A stretch of DNA of 64,000 nt from Hyphomicrobiales bacterium (lineage in GTDB: Bacteria; Pseudomonadota; Alphaproteobacteria; Rhizobiales; Rhizobiaceae), in assembly GCA_900473185.1 (NCBI GenBank), contig UCKU01000002.1, positions 167,926-231,925 on the forward strand, read 5' to 3'. Numbering within the stretch: the first letter of the stretch is position 1; each line of letters opens with the position of its first letter. Below are positions 38,870 to 47,288 of this stretch, one piece after another. The notes beneath the pieces were generated by a model. That model saw only the letters and a program-made list of their open reading frames with translations, ran no database searches and was not told where the DNA came from. Position numbers and translations under genes: made by a program.

Positions 38870-39936
38870 CGCTCATCGTCGAAGCAAGACATCGCCTCGG
38901 CGCCTTCGGGCTCGATGCCGCCTTCACCTCCGAACGCGGCGTAACGGCGCTCTTCGGTCGTTCCGGCTCCGGCAAGACCTCCGTGATCCGCATCATTGCG
39001 GGCCTCACACAACCGACCGAAGGTCGGGTCCTGCTGGACGGCGAGGCGCTGACAGATACGGCAAAGGGCATCTTCATTCCCCGGCACCGCCGCCGTTTCG
39101 GCTACGTCTTCCAGGAAGCACGGCTTTTTCCGCATTTGAGCGTCCGGGCAAACCTCTTCTATGGCCGCTGGTTCACGCCGAGATCCGCACGCGTTGAAAA
39201 TTTCGATCGCGTCGTCGACCTGCTCGGCATCGGCCAGTTGCTCGCCCGCAGCCCTTCAAAGCTGTCAGGGGGCGAAAAGCAGCGTGTCGCGATCGGTCGC
39301 GCACTGCTTTCTTCGCCACGCCTGCTTCTCATGGACGAGCCATTGGTCGCATTGGACGAAGCCCGCAAGGCCGAGATCCTGCCCTATCTCGAACGTCTGC
39401 GCGACGAGATGGATATTCCGATTGTCTATGTCAGTCATTCGATCTCCGAAGTCGCGCGCCTGGCAAATCAGGTCGTGGTCATGCGCGACGGCAAGGTGGA
39501 AGCCGCAGGCCCCGCAACAGAAATCCTCAGCCGTTCGTCGCTGCTCCCGGAGGACCGAAAGGAAGCTGGTGCCGTGCTGGAAGGCACAGTCGAAAGCATC
39601 GATTCGGCCAATCGGATTTCGACGGTGCTGCTGAAGGCGGGCAGGCTCTATGTTCCGGGTGCTGCGCCCGCCATAGGCAAGTCTGTGCGCATCTACGTCT
39701 CCGCCCGAGACGTGATGCTGGCAACACGGAAGCCGGAAGGGCTGAGCGCCCTCAACATTCTGGAAGGAACCGTCACGCAGGTTTCGCCGACGGAGGACGG
39801 AACCGTCGAGATCCGCCTCGATTGCAGCGGCGACGCCGTGCTCTCACGCATCACCGCGCTGTCCTGCGAGCGTCTGGGGCTACACCCGGGCATGTCGGCT
39901 TTCGCCGTTATCAAGACGGTGGCGCTGGAAGGCTGA
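38866..39936 (+). CDS. modC: molybdate ABC transporter ATP-binding protein
   Basis: The ATPase of the molybdate importer, 356 residues. Walker A is [14 protein letters not shown], the signature [16 protein letters not shown], and Walker [13 protein letters not shown]. The C-terminal third is the molybdate-binding TOBE/Mop domain (about residues 290-356, [16 protein letters not shown]), which lets ModC sense oxyanion. It starts within the modB stop (ATGA) and ends directly against the convergent regulator gene. Confidence 0.96.
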   Translation: MTLIVEARHRLGAFGLDAAFTSERGVTALFGRSGSGKTSVIRIIAGLTQPTEGRVLLDGEALTDTAKGIFIPRHRRRFGYVFQEARLFPHLSVRANLFYGRWFTPRSARVENFDRVVDLLGIGQLLARSPSKLSGGEKQRVAIGRALLSSPRLLLMDEPLVALDEARKAEILPYLERLRDEMDIPIVYVSHSISEVARLANQVVVMRDGKVEAAGPATEILSRSSLLPEDRKEAGAVLEGTVESIDSANRISTVLLKAGRLYVPGAAPAIGKSVRIYVSARDVMLATRKPEGLSALNILEGTVTQVSPTEDGTVEIRLDCSGDAVLSRITALSCERLGLHPGMSAFAVIKTVALEG

Positions 39937-40314
39937 TCAGCGCCGACCGTCCGACTGCAGATTGCGGTTGTTTTCCAGCCAGGCAAGATCATCGGCAAGG
40001 CTGGTGCGTACCGTCTTTTCCATATCGCGAAAGCGCGCCAGCAGCTGCTCCCCGAATGGCGTCAATGCCGCGCCGCCGCCCTTCTGGCCGCCGCGCTGCG
40101 ATTCCACCACCTGCGCCTTGAACATACGGTTCATCTCGGCAACCAGCATCCAGGCACGGCGATAGGACATGTCCATGGCGCGGCCGGCCGCCGAGATCGA
40201 ACCTGTCTCGCGGATATGCTCGAGCAGCTCCATCTTGCCGTGGCCGAGGCGATCGTCATCGGGAAAGGTGATTCGCAGGACGGGTGCGAGCGGATTTTTG
40301 GCGGTTTCGGTCAT
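39937..40314 (-). CDS. ModE-type molybdenum regulator (DNA-binding domain only)
   Basis: A winged-helix DNA-binding protein of 125 residues matching the N-terminal domain of ModE: HGKMELLEHIRETGSISAAG then RAMDMSYRRAWMLVAEMNR and the QRGGQKGGGAALTPFG wing. It lacks the two C-terminal Mop domains of E. coli ModE (262 residues), so it may not bind molybdate itself or may work with ModC's TOBE domain. It is convergent with modC without a base between the stop codons. Confidence 0.85.
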   Translation of the reverse strand: MTETAKNPLAPVLRITFPDDDRLGHGKMELLEHIRETGSISAAGRAMDMSYRRAWMLVAEMNRMFKAQVVESQRGGQKGGGAALTPFGEQLLARFRDMEKTVRTSLADDLAWLENNRNLQSDGRR

Positions 40315-40514
40315 TTCGGTCGGTATTTGCGGAAATCAACGGCACTTTACGCCCGACCGCAGACGCTGTACACCGCAACTCCATCTCGACCGAGGGTCGA
40401 AATCTCGATTTCGTGACGCCAAATGCGGCTTTCGGCCGTTCGCGCGCTGCGCCGCGTCTTGAAACATTAATGGTTTGATGCCTATCTTAACCATGATCCG
40501 GTTCTGCCGGATCC

Positions 40515-40967
40515 GTGTTGTGCATGGTTTGTCATTCCAGGAAAGGGAAAGCACTGACAACAGTACACGCCAAGGGAAAAACGCTTGCCGTTATCCCGAA
40601 GGGTGCGGAACGTGGCGCCGATGCCGCTGCCCGTGCTCTGGAAGCCGTCCTCGTCAGCCTCGAGGACTCCAAAGCTGAAGATATCGTCACCATCAACATT
40701 GCCGGAAAATCGGCGCTGGGAGACTATATGGTTGTCGTCTCCGGCCGCTCGAACAGGCATGTCATGGCGATCGCCGATCATCTTCTGACTGATCTCAAGG
40801 ATGAGGGCTTCGGTACTGCCCGCGTCGAAGGTCAGGAAGGCGGTGACTGGATCCTGATCGATACCGGTGACATCATCGTGCATGTGTTCCGTCCCGAAAT
40901 CCGCGAGTTCTACAACATCGAAAAGATGTGGGCGGCTCCCGATATGGACGAGGAAACGCGGCACTGA
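40515..40967 (+). CDS. rsfS: ribosome silencing factor RsfS
   Basis: Binds L14 on the 50S subunit and blocks subunit joining in stationary phase. The conserved core runs from EDIVTINIAGKSALGDYMVV to GDWILIDTGDIIVHVFRPEIREFY. Start is uncertain. ATG 40515 gives 150 residues, but the first 13 look non-coding. CTG 40554, immediately after the purine-rich AGGAAAGGGAAAG, gives a protein beginning with the usual TTVHAKGK. It precedes rlmH, the normal partner. Confidence 0.93.
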   Translation: MLCMVCHSRKGKALTTVHAKGKTLAVIPKGAERGADAAARALEAVLVSLEDSKAEDIVTINIAGKSALGDYMVVVSGRSNRHVMAIADHLLTDLKDEGFGTARVEGQEGGDWILIDTGDIIVHVFRPEIREFYNIEKMWAAPDMDEETRH

Positions 40968-41085
40968 CAGGCGGCCCGGCATTCGCCCGGTGCCTGGGAC
41001 GTGGTAACTGACCGGGCCGGCTTTCGATAGCTGGCCGGTAAGCCCACATTGCGCTTCCAAAGCGCGGCATAGCAGGAGCGGATGA

Positions 41086-41568
41086 ATGCGGATTGGTCTT
41101 TTTGCGGTGGGACGGCTGAAGTCCGGCCCCGAAAAGGATCTTGCGGCCCGTTATTTCGACCGTTTTGCAAAGGCCGGTCCTGCGATCGGTCTGGAATTTT
41201 CCCGTGTCGCCGAAGTGGCTGAAAGCCGCGCCTCCAATGCGGAGACCCGCAAGCGCGAGGAAGCGGCCATGCTGCTGAAGTCGCTCCCCGAAGGCAGCAT
41301 CCTCATTCTCCTCGACGAACGCGGCAAGGCGCTGGACAGCGAAGCTTTCGCCAATCTTCTCGGCGGCTATCGCGATCAAGGCAAACGCGACCTGACGATC
41401 GCAATCGGCGGTGCCGATGGCCTCGACCCTTCCCTCTACGACCGCGCCAACATGATCCTTTGCCTTGGCAAAATGACCTGGCCTCATCAGATCGTCCGCA
41501 CGCTCATTGCCGAACAGCTCTATCGGGCCGTGACCATCCTGTCCGGCCACCCTTATCATCGCGTCTGA
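41086..41568 (+). CDS. rlmH: 23S rRNA pseudouridine-1915 N3-methyltransferase
   Basis: A SPOUT methyltransferase of 160 residues that methylates pseudouridine 1915 in the decoding-adjacent helix 69. It shows the knot motifs ILLDERGKALDSEAFA, IAIGGADGLD and the C-terminal LIAEQLYRAVTILSGHPYH. ATG 41086 opens MRIGLFAVGRLK with GGAGCGG upstream. It sits 118 bases after rsfS, the usual arrangement. Confidence 0.98.
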   Translation: MRIGLFAVGRLKSGPEKDLAARYFDRFAKAGPAIGLEFSRVAEVAESRASNAETRKREEAAMLLKSLPEGSILILLDERGKALDSEAFANLLGGYRDQGKRDLTIAIGGADGLDPSLYDRANMILCLGKMTWPHQIVRTLIAEQLYRAVTILSGHPYHRV

Positions 41569-41692
41569 TGCAGACCAAAACACTCACGCAGCCGTGTTTT
41601 GCCTCAGGGCCTCTTCTCATTCAAACTTTCTGGCCAACAGCCCCAAATCAGCTTAGGTTCCGGGCGATTTGAACGAGTAAACCCCGACACGC

Positions 41693-43132
41693 ATGACGAG
41701 AGCTGCCCCCAAGCGATCCCGCCTGTTTCTGCCGGCCGTTGCCGCAGGGCTCGGTGCGGCCGTCATTGCCATTTCGGGAAACCCCTTTGCCGTGCAGGCG
41801 CAGGATGCGCCGCCACCGCCCGCAGCAGCCGAACCGGCCGCCACGGTCACGTCAGCCGAACAGCCGCCGCCTGATCCTGCCGCCGAACTTACGAAGAAGC
41901 GCGACGAAACGAGGGTCGAGCTCGACAAGCTGTCGAAGACGATCAGTCTCTCCTCGGATAAGGCGAGCGAGCTTCAGAGCAGCATCGACAATCTGGAAAA
42001 GAGCACGGCAAGCATTCGACAGGCGCTGATCGATTCCGCCGCCCGTCGCAAAACCTTGGAAGGCAAGATTCTCGACAGCGAGAAGAAGCTCGCCGAGCTC
42101 GGCGTCAAGGAAGATGGCATCCGCCGTTCGCTGCATGAGCGCCGCGGCCTCCTGGCTGAGGTTCTGGCCGCCTTGCAGCGTATGGGCCGCAACCCGCCGC
42201 CCGCCCTTCTCGTCACGCCCGATGATGCGCTTGCCTCGGTCCGCAGTGCCATTCTGCTCGGTGCCGTGGTTCCCGGTATTCGCAAGGAGACTGAAAAACT
42301 GGCAGCCGATCTCGCCGATCTCGCGGCTTTGCAGACGGCAAGCGCCAAGGAGAAGGAAGGCCTGACCACCACCATGGCAAACAGCCTGGAGGAGGAGCGG
42401 CGCATGGATCTGCTGCTTGCCGAAAACGACAAGCTGAGCCGCTCCAATGCCGCCGAACTGGAAGTCGAAAAGCAGCGGTCTCAGGAGCTGGCAGGCAAGG
42501 CAACGACGCTCGAAAGCCTCGTCGCTTCGATGGAAACGGAAATCGCCTCCGTGCGCGATGCCGCTGCCGCCGCCAGGCAGGCAGAGGAGAACCGCAAGCT
42601 CCTGACGGACGAGCAGCGCGCCCAGGCAAAGGCCCTGGCCGACAGCGGGGTGCCCGATAAAAACCGCATTGCGCCCGCATATCCCTTCGGAGAATTGAAG
42701 ACGAAACTGGAGTTGCCTGTGGCGGGCGATATTCTGCGCCAGTTCGGAGATGCCGACGGCACCGGACACGAGGCCATGGGAATGACGGTCGCGACCAATG
42801 CGGAAACGGTGGTGACCGCGCCTGCTGATGGGCTGGTGGTTTTTGCCGGCGCTTTCCGCAGCTATGGCCAGATGATCATCCTCGACGCTGGCGGCGGATA
42901 TCATCTGGTTCTCTCAGGCATGGATACGATCAACACCCGTCAGGGAAAATTCGTTTTCTCCGGCGAGCCCCTGGCCGTGATGGGTGCGAAAAGAGTGGCA
43001 AGCGCAACCGCATTGGCGCTGGAAACAGATCGGCCAACGCTTTACATTGAGTTTCGAAAGGACGGTAAACCGGTCGATTCCCGACCGTGGTGGACCGCCA
43101 AAGACACTGGAAAGGCACGCAATGATTCGTAG
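41693..43132 (+). CDS. EnvC-like murein hydrolase activator (degenerate LytM)
   Basis: A periplasmic protein of 479 residues. An N-terminal signal or anchor segment (about residues 9-35) is followed by a proline/alanine linker, two long coiled coils (about 60-150 and 195-310), and a C-terminal M23/LytM domain (about 340-470). The metal site is degenerate: GHEAMGMTVA lacks the Asp of HxGxD, and only one His remains at YHLVLSG. This matches EnvC-type activators of amidases rather than active endopeptidases. It overlaps ctpA by 11 bases. Confidence 0.88.
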   Translation: MTRAAPKRSRLFLPAVAAGLGAAVIAISGNPFAVQAQDAPPPPAAAEPAATVTSAEQPPPDPAAELTKKRDETRVELDKLSKTISLSSDKASELQSSIDNLEKSTASIRQALIDSAARRKTLEGKILDSEKKLAELGVKEDGIRRSLHERRGLLAEVLAALQRMGRNPPPALLVTPDDALASVRSAILLGAVVPGIRKETEKLAADLADLAALQTASAKEKEGLTTTMANSLEEERRMDLLLAENDKLSRSNAAELEVEKQRSQELAGKATTLESLVASMETEIASVRDAAAAARQAEENRKLLTDEQRAQAKALADSGVPDKNRIAPAYPFGELKTKLELPVAGDILRQFGDADGTGHEAMGMTVATNAETVVTAPADGLVVFAGAFRSYGQMIILDAGGGYHLVLSGMDTINTRQGKFVFSGEPLAVMGAKRVASATALALETDRPTLYIEFRKDGKPVDSRPWWTAKDTGKARNDS

Positions 43133-44444
43133 GGCTTCTCTTGTTCTGGTCGGCGCACTGATGGGCGCGACCGCGATGAGCGTCATTTACTCCGCAGGCG
43201 TGCCTGCAGAGGCTGCGGGCGCATCGACCTATAAGGAGCTTTCGGTATTCGGTGACGTCTTCGAACGTGTGCGTGCGCAATATGTGACACCGCCGGCCGA
43301 GGACAAGCTGATCGAAAGCGCCATCAATGGCATGCTGTCCTCGCTCGACCCGCATTCCAGCTACATGAATGCGAAGGACGCCGAAGACATGCGCACCCAG
43401 ACCAAGGGTGAGTTCGGCGGCCTCGGTATCGAAGTCACCATGGAAGACGAACTCGTCAAGGTCATCACCCCGATCGACGATACTCCGGCTGCCAAGGCTG
43501 GCGTTCTGGCCGGCGACTATATTTCGGAAATCGATGGCCAGTCTGTTCGCGGCCTGAAGCTCGAAGACGCCGTTGAAAAGATGCGCGGCGCCGTTAACAC
43601 GCCGATCAAGCTGACGCTCATCCGCAAGGGTGCCGACAAGCCGATCGAACTGACGATCGTTCGTGACGTCGTTGCCGTTCAGGCCGTCAAGTCGCGCGTC
43701 GAGGATGATGTCGGTTACCTCCGCGTCATCTCCTTCACCGAGAAGACTTATCCGGACCTCGAAAAGGCGATCCAGAAGATCAAGGCGACCATTCCGGCTG
43801 ACAAGCTCAAGGGCTTCGTCCTTGATCTGCGCCTCAACCCCGGCGGTCTGCTCGATCAGGCGATCAATGTTTCCGACGCCTTCCTACAGCGCGGCGAAGT
43901 GGTTTCGACCCGTGGCCGCAATCCGGATGAAACCCGCCGCTTCAATGCCGGTCCGGGTGACTTGACGGATGGCAAGCCGCTGATCGTCCTCATCAACGGC
44001 GGCTCGGCTTCCGCATCGGAAATCGTTGCCGGCGCCCTGCAGGATCTGCGCCGTGCCACGGTTCTCGGCACGCGTTCATTCGGCAAGGGCTCGGTTCAGA
44101 CGATCATTCCGCTTGGCGAAAACGGCGCGCTGCGCCTGACGACGGCGCTCTACTACACGCCGTCGGGCCGCTCGATCCAGGGCACCGGCATTACGCCTGA
44201 CATCAAGGTGGAAGAGCCCCTTCCGGCCGATCTTCAGGGCAAGATGGTAACCGAGGGCGAATCCGCCCTGCGCGGCCACATCAAGGGCCAGAGCGAGACC
44301 GACGAAGGTTCGGGCTCGGTCGCCTACGTCCCGCCAGATCCGAAGGATGACGTCCAGCTCAACTACGCGCTCGACCTGCTGCGCGGCAAGAAGACCGATC
44401 CGTCCTTCCCGCCGGACCCTGAAAAGGCCGTCGTCGCCAAGTAA
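43122..44444 (+). CDS. ctpA: carboxyl-terminal processing protease (S41)
   Basis: A periplasmic serine protease of 440 residues. The signal peptide occupies about residues 1-27 (GALMGATAMSVIYSAG). A PDZ domain follows (GLGIEVTMEDELVKVITPID). The catalytic Ser is in GGSASASEIVAGAL and the Lys in FGKGSVQTI. ATG 43122 (MIRRASLVL) has GGAAAGG upstream and lies inside the end of the EnvC-like gene, which suggests joint control of cell-wall hydrolysis. A strong hairpin follows the stop. Confidence 0.95.
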   Translation: MIRRASLVLVGALMGATAMSVIYSAGVPAEAAGASTYKELSVFGDVFERVRAQYVTPPAEDKLIESAINGMLSSLDPHSSYMNAKDAEDMRTQTKGEFGGLGIEVTMEDELVKVITPIDDTPAAKAGVLAGDYISEIDGQSVRGLKLEDAVEKMRGAVNTPIKLTLIRKGADKPIELTIVRDVVAVQAVKSRVEDDVGYLRVISFTEKTYPDLEKAIQKIKATIPADKLKGFVLDLRLNPGGLLDQAINVSDAFLQRGEVVSTRGRNPDETRRFNAGPGDLTDGKPLIVLINGGSASASEIVAGALQDLRRATVLGTRSFGKGSVQTIIPLGENGALRLTTALYYTPSGRSIQGTGITPDIKVEEPLPADLQGKMVTEGESALRGHIKGQSETDEGSGSVAYVPPDPKDDVQLNYALDLLRGKKTDPSFPPDPEKAVVAK

Positions 44445-44452
44445 TCCATCGA

Positions 44453-44485
44453 TCTCAAGGCCGGGCAGCTCGCCCGGCCTTGAGA
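44453..44485 (+). promoter_or_regulatory. strong hairpin after ctpA
   Basis: A perfect 14-bp stem, TCTCAAGGCCGGGC / GCCCGGCCTTGAGA, with a five-base loop lies between ctpA and the next gene. The tail is CTTTCTG, not a T run. It could be a partial terminator or an mRNA stabiliser, reducing expression of the downstream genes. Confidence 0.6.
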
Positions 44486-44521
44486 CTTTCTGCTGTTTCC
44501 CGGTTTTGGAGTGGCAACGAA

Positions 44522-45721
44522 TTGGGAACGGACCTGCATGCACCTCTAGGCCGCAACCGCAAGGCCGCGCGAAAGCGCCCCGGCATATTGCGGATCGGAC
44601 AGATTGCCGCAAGCATCTGCCTTGTCGCGATTGGCGGCTTTTCCCTTTACACCGCATTTCGCAATGATGGCCTCGAGCAGTCGAAGCCTCCGGCATCGCA
44701 GGACACGGCGGCCGCACCGCCGACCGATACGATCCAGGAGCCGCAAGCATCTGGCAATCAGGCAGCAAACGGCATGCCGCGCTCCGAGCCCCAATCCGGC
44801 GCCAATGTAGAACGGATGGTGACAGGCGACGGTTCTGTCGTCACTAAATACAGCCCCCGCCCGCGCGACGGCAGCGGCCCGGTTCTAGTCGATGCCATGC
44901 AGACCGGCCAGGATCCCCGCATGGCGGCCATCCCCAACGATAATCTGCTCGAAGAGACACCCTTCGGCCGGCTGCCTATCACGGGTCCCGATGGCCGACG
45001 GCCGATGGATCAATATGCGCGGCCATGGTCCGGCACGCGCGGCACCCGCATCGCGATCGTCCTCAGCGGCCTCGGTCTCAGCCAGACCGGCACGCAGCGC
45101 GCCATCAAGCAATTGCCGGAAGAAATCACTTTCGCCTTTGCCGCCAGTGGCAACAGTCTGCAGCGCTGGATGCAGGATGCGCGGCGCGGCGGCCACGAAA
45201 TATTGCTGCAGGTGCCGCTGGAGCCGTTCGATTATCCAGCTAATGATCCAGGGCCGGACACGCTGCTGACATCGAAGCCCGTCGCACGCAACATCGAAAG
45301 CCTGCACCGGGCGATGGGCGAGATCACCAACTATACCGGCATCATGAATTATCTGGGCGGACGTTTCCTCTCCGATCCCAAGGCCATGGAACCGGTCATG
45401 CGGGATATTGGCAAGCGCGGGCTGTTGTTCCTCGACGATGGCACTTCGGCGCAATCCAAGACCGCCGTGGTCGCCAAGGGCACGGAGCTTCCTTACGCTT
45501 TCGCCGACCTGCAACTGGACAGCCAGGTCGATTTGAACACCATCCTGCAGAAGCTCGATGAGTTGGAGCGCATCGCCCGCCGCAACGGCCAGGCAATCGG
45601 TGTTGCCTCGGCCTTCGACGAGAGCATTGACGCGATCTCCAAATGGAGCGAGGAAGCGGCCATGCGCGGCATCGAGATTGTCGGCGTCGCCGCGCTCGTC
45701 AACGACCCCAAGAATCCCTGA
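44522..45721 (+). CDS. divergent polysaccharide deacetylase family protein (YibQ-like)
   Basis: A membrane-anchored protein of 399 residues. A basic N-terminus precedes one helix (about residues 25-45, [19 protein letters not shown]), then a long low-complexity linker, then the deacetylase-like domain (about 170-395) with [34 protein letters not shown] and [17 protein letters not shown] chose TTG 44522 with GGAGTGG upstream over ATG 44480, whose extra residues lie in the ctpA trailer. Its usual place after envC-ctpA suggests a role in envelope remodelling. Confidence 0.88.
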   Translation: MGTDLHAPLGRNRKAARKRPGILRIGQIAASICLVAIGGFSLYTAFRNDGLEQSKPPASQDTAAAPPTDTIQEPQASGNQAANGMPRSEPQSGANVERMVTGDGSVVTKYSPRPRDGSGPVLVDAMQTGQDPRMAAIPNDNLLEETPFGRLPITGPDGRRPMDQYARPWSGTRGTRIAIVLSGLGLSQTGTQRAIKQLPEEITFAFAASGNSLQRWMQDARRGGHEILLQVPLEPFDYPANDPGPDTLLTSKPVARNIESLHRAMGEITNYTGIMNYLGGRFLSDPKAMEPVMRDIGKRGLLFLDDGTSAQSKTAVVAKGTELPYAFADLQLDSQVDLNTILQKLDELERIARRNGQAIGVASAFDESIDAISKWSEEAAMRGIEIVGVAALVNDPKNP

Positions 45722-45732
45722 GCGGAGAACAC

Positions 45733-46266
45733 ATGAGCCAGCCGACCGTAAAAGCCGAGGACCTGCCCTATCGCCCCTGCGTCGGTGTGATGATCCTCAA
45801 CCGCGAGGGCCTTGTCTGGGCCGGGCGGCGCATTCCTGACGGTAATTCGGAGTATGACGGTTCGCCCCAGCTCTGGCAGATGCCGCAGGGCGGCATCGAC
45901 AAGGGCGAGGACCCACTGGAGGCAGCCTATCGCGAGCTTTACGAGGAGACCGGCATCCGGACCGTGACGCTGCTTGCCGAGGCCAAGGACTGGATCAATT
46001 ACGACCTGCCGCCACAGCTGATCGGCATCGGGCTGAGGGGCAAGTACCGCGGCCAGACGCAGCGCTGGTTCGCCTTTCGCTTCGAGGGCGACGAAAGTGA
46101 GATCGGCATCAATCCGCCGCCAGGCGGCCATGAGCCGGAATTCGACGCCTGGGAATGGAAGCCGATGGAAGACCTGCCCGGCCTGATTGTTCCTTTCAAG
46201 CGCGCCGTCTATGAAAGGGTCGTGGCGGAATTCAGCCACCTTTCCGGCTTGATCCCGGAAGATTGA
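45733..46266 (+). CDS. rppH: RNA pyrophosphohydrolase
   Basis: Removes pyrophosphate from the 5' end of mRNA, which triggers decay. The 177-residue protein has the Nudix box [20 protein letters not shown] continuing TGI, preceded by PQLWQMPQ and followed by the RppH-typical [16 protein letters not shown] 45733 ([10 protein letters not shown]) has GCGGAGAAC upstream and lies 11 bases after the deacetylase gene, so it ends this run. Confidence 0.95.
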   Translation: MSQPTVKAEDLPYRPCVGVMILNREGLVWAGRRIPDGNSEYDGSPQLWQMPQGGIDKGEDPLEAAYRELYEETGIRTVTLLAEAKDWINYDLPPQLIGIGLRGKYRGQTQRWFAFRFEGDESEIGINPPPGGHEPEFDAWEWKPMEDLPGLIVPFKRAVYERVVAEFSHLSGLIPED

Positions 46267-46300
46267 GCATCGAACGAAGCTGTCATCAATGCGTTCCAAA

Positions 46301-46329
46301 ACAAAACCGGCCGCTTAGAAGGCGGCCGG
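46301..46329 (-). terminator. rho-independent terminator of bfr
   Basis: The stem CCGGCCGC / GCGGCCGG with a seven-base loop is followed on the minus strand by TTTTGTTTT. It lies 25 bases after the bfr stop and between it and rppH. Confidence 0.8.
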
Positions 46330-46354
46330 CTGAGATAAGATTGCCGATGATGAA

Positions 46355-46840
46355 TTATTCGGCTTCGTTGGCCGAATCTGCGTTGAGCTGACCATATTTG
46401 GCTTCGCCAATCTTCTCGAGCAGTTCGAGCTGCGTTTCGAGGAAGTCGATATGGCCTTCCTCGTCTGCCAGCAGCTCTTCGAAAAGCTTCATGGAAACGT
46501 AGTCGCCGGCGTCATGACAGATATCGCGCGATTTCTTGTATGCGGTGCGGGCGTCATATTCGCCGGCAAGATCGGCCTCCAGAACTTCCTTGACGTTCTG
46601 ACCGATGCGCAGCGGCGCAAGCGTCTGTAGATTGGGATGGCCTTCAAGGAAGATGATGCGCGCGACCAGACGGTCGGCATGGTGCATTTCTTCAATCGAT
46701 TCGGCACGTTCCTTCTTGGCGAGCTTGGTGTAACCCCAGTCCTCAAGAAGGCGATAATGAACCCAATACTGGTTGACTGCACCGAGCTCTAAAAAGAGGG
46801 CCTCGTTAAGCCGCTCGATGACTTTTTTGTCGCCTTTCAA
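46355..46840 (-). CDS. bfr: bacterioferritin
   Basis: A 24-mer iron-storage haemoprotein, 161 residues. Ferroxidase ligands E18, E51, H54 and the C-terminal ExxH ([10 protein letters not shown]) are present, and Met52 (EEMHHAD) is the haem ligand. The start is TTG 46840 with GGAGAG seven bases upstream; there is no ATG near it. The gene begins inside the 3' end of the bfd gene (35-base overlap), so translation is probably coupled. A terminator follows. Confidence 0.96.
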   Translation of the reverse strand: MKGDKKVIERLNEALFLELGAVNQYWVHYRLLEDWGYTKLAKKERAESIEEMHHADRLVARIIFLEGHPNLQTLAPLRIGQNVKEVLEADLAGEYDARTAYKKSRDICHDAGDYVSMKLFEELLADEEGHIDFLETQLELLEKIGEAKYGQLNADSANEAE

Positions 46841-47117
46841 TGTCCGCTCTCCTGTTTTCCTCGTGGAATTGTTTCAAGCGGGACATGAAATCAAATATTT
46901 CCGTCTCCGTCGAGTGGCGACGGGCATGATAATCTTCGGTTGTCTGGATGATGATATCGACAACGTTCGGGAAACAGCCGCAGCAACGGCCGCGTTTGGC
47001 CATGGCGTGATAGACCTTCGCCGGCACGATAAGCTGCCAACAATCTTCATCGAGAAGATTGTTGATGACGTCCCGGATTTCCTTGTCGGTTATGTAATTG
47101 CAACTGCAGACGAGCAC
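46806..47117 (-). CDS. bfd: bacterioferritin-associated ferredoxin (2Fe-2S)
   Basis: Donates electrons to bacterioferritin to release stored iron. The 103-residue protein starts [17 protein letters not shown] and has the second cysteine pair in [12 protein letters not shown], the Bfd iron-sulfur pattern. I chose GTG 47117; an upstream in-frame ATG at 47192 would add 25 residues (MRIFLTVPIF) not seen in the family. The C-terminal tail after about residue 60 ([14 protein letters not shown]) is longer than usual. It overlaps the bfr start. Confidence 0.9.
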   Translation of the reverse strand: MLVCSCNYITDKEIRDVINNLLDEDCWQLIVPAKVYHAMAKRGRCCGCFPNVVDIIIQTTEDYHARRHSTETEIFDFMSRLKQFHEENRRADIERRQKSHRAA

Positions 47118-47288
47118 GTCTTCATTCCAAACATGACACTTACTATCGTGTTTTCTGCAAAAGAAGATGGGAACTGTCAAGAAAATTCGCAACCGAAACC
47201 GTTCACTGTTCCGCAGCCAACGATCACACGCCGGTGAGCCTATGCCTAAGCCCTTGAGAAGGATGGCGATCCCGTATGTGAAGCAGTA

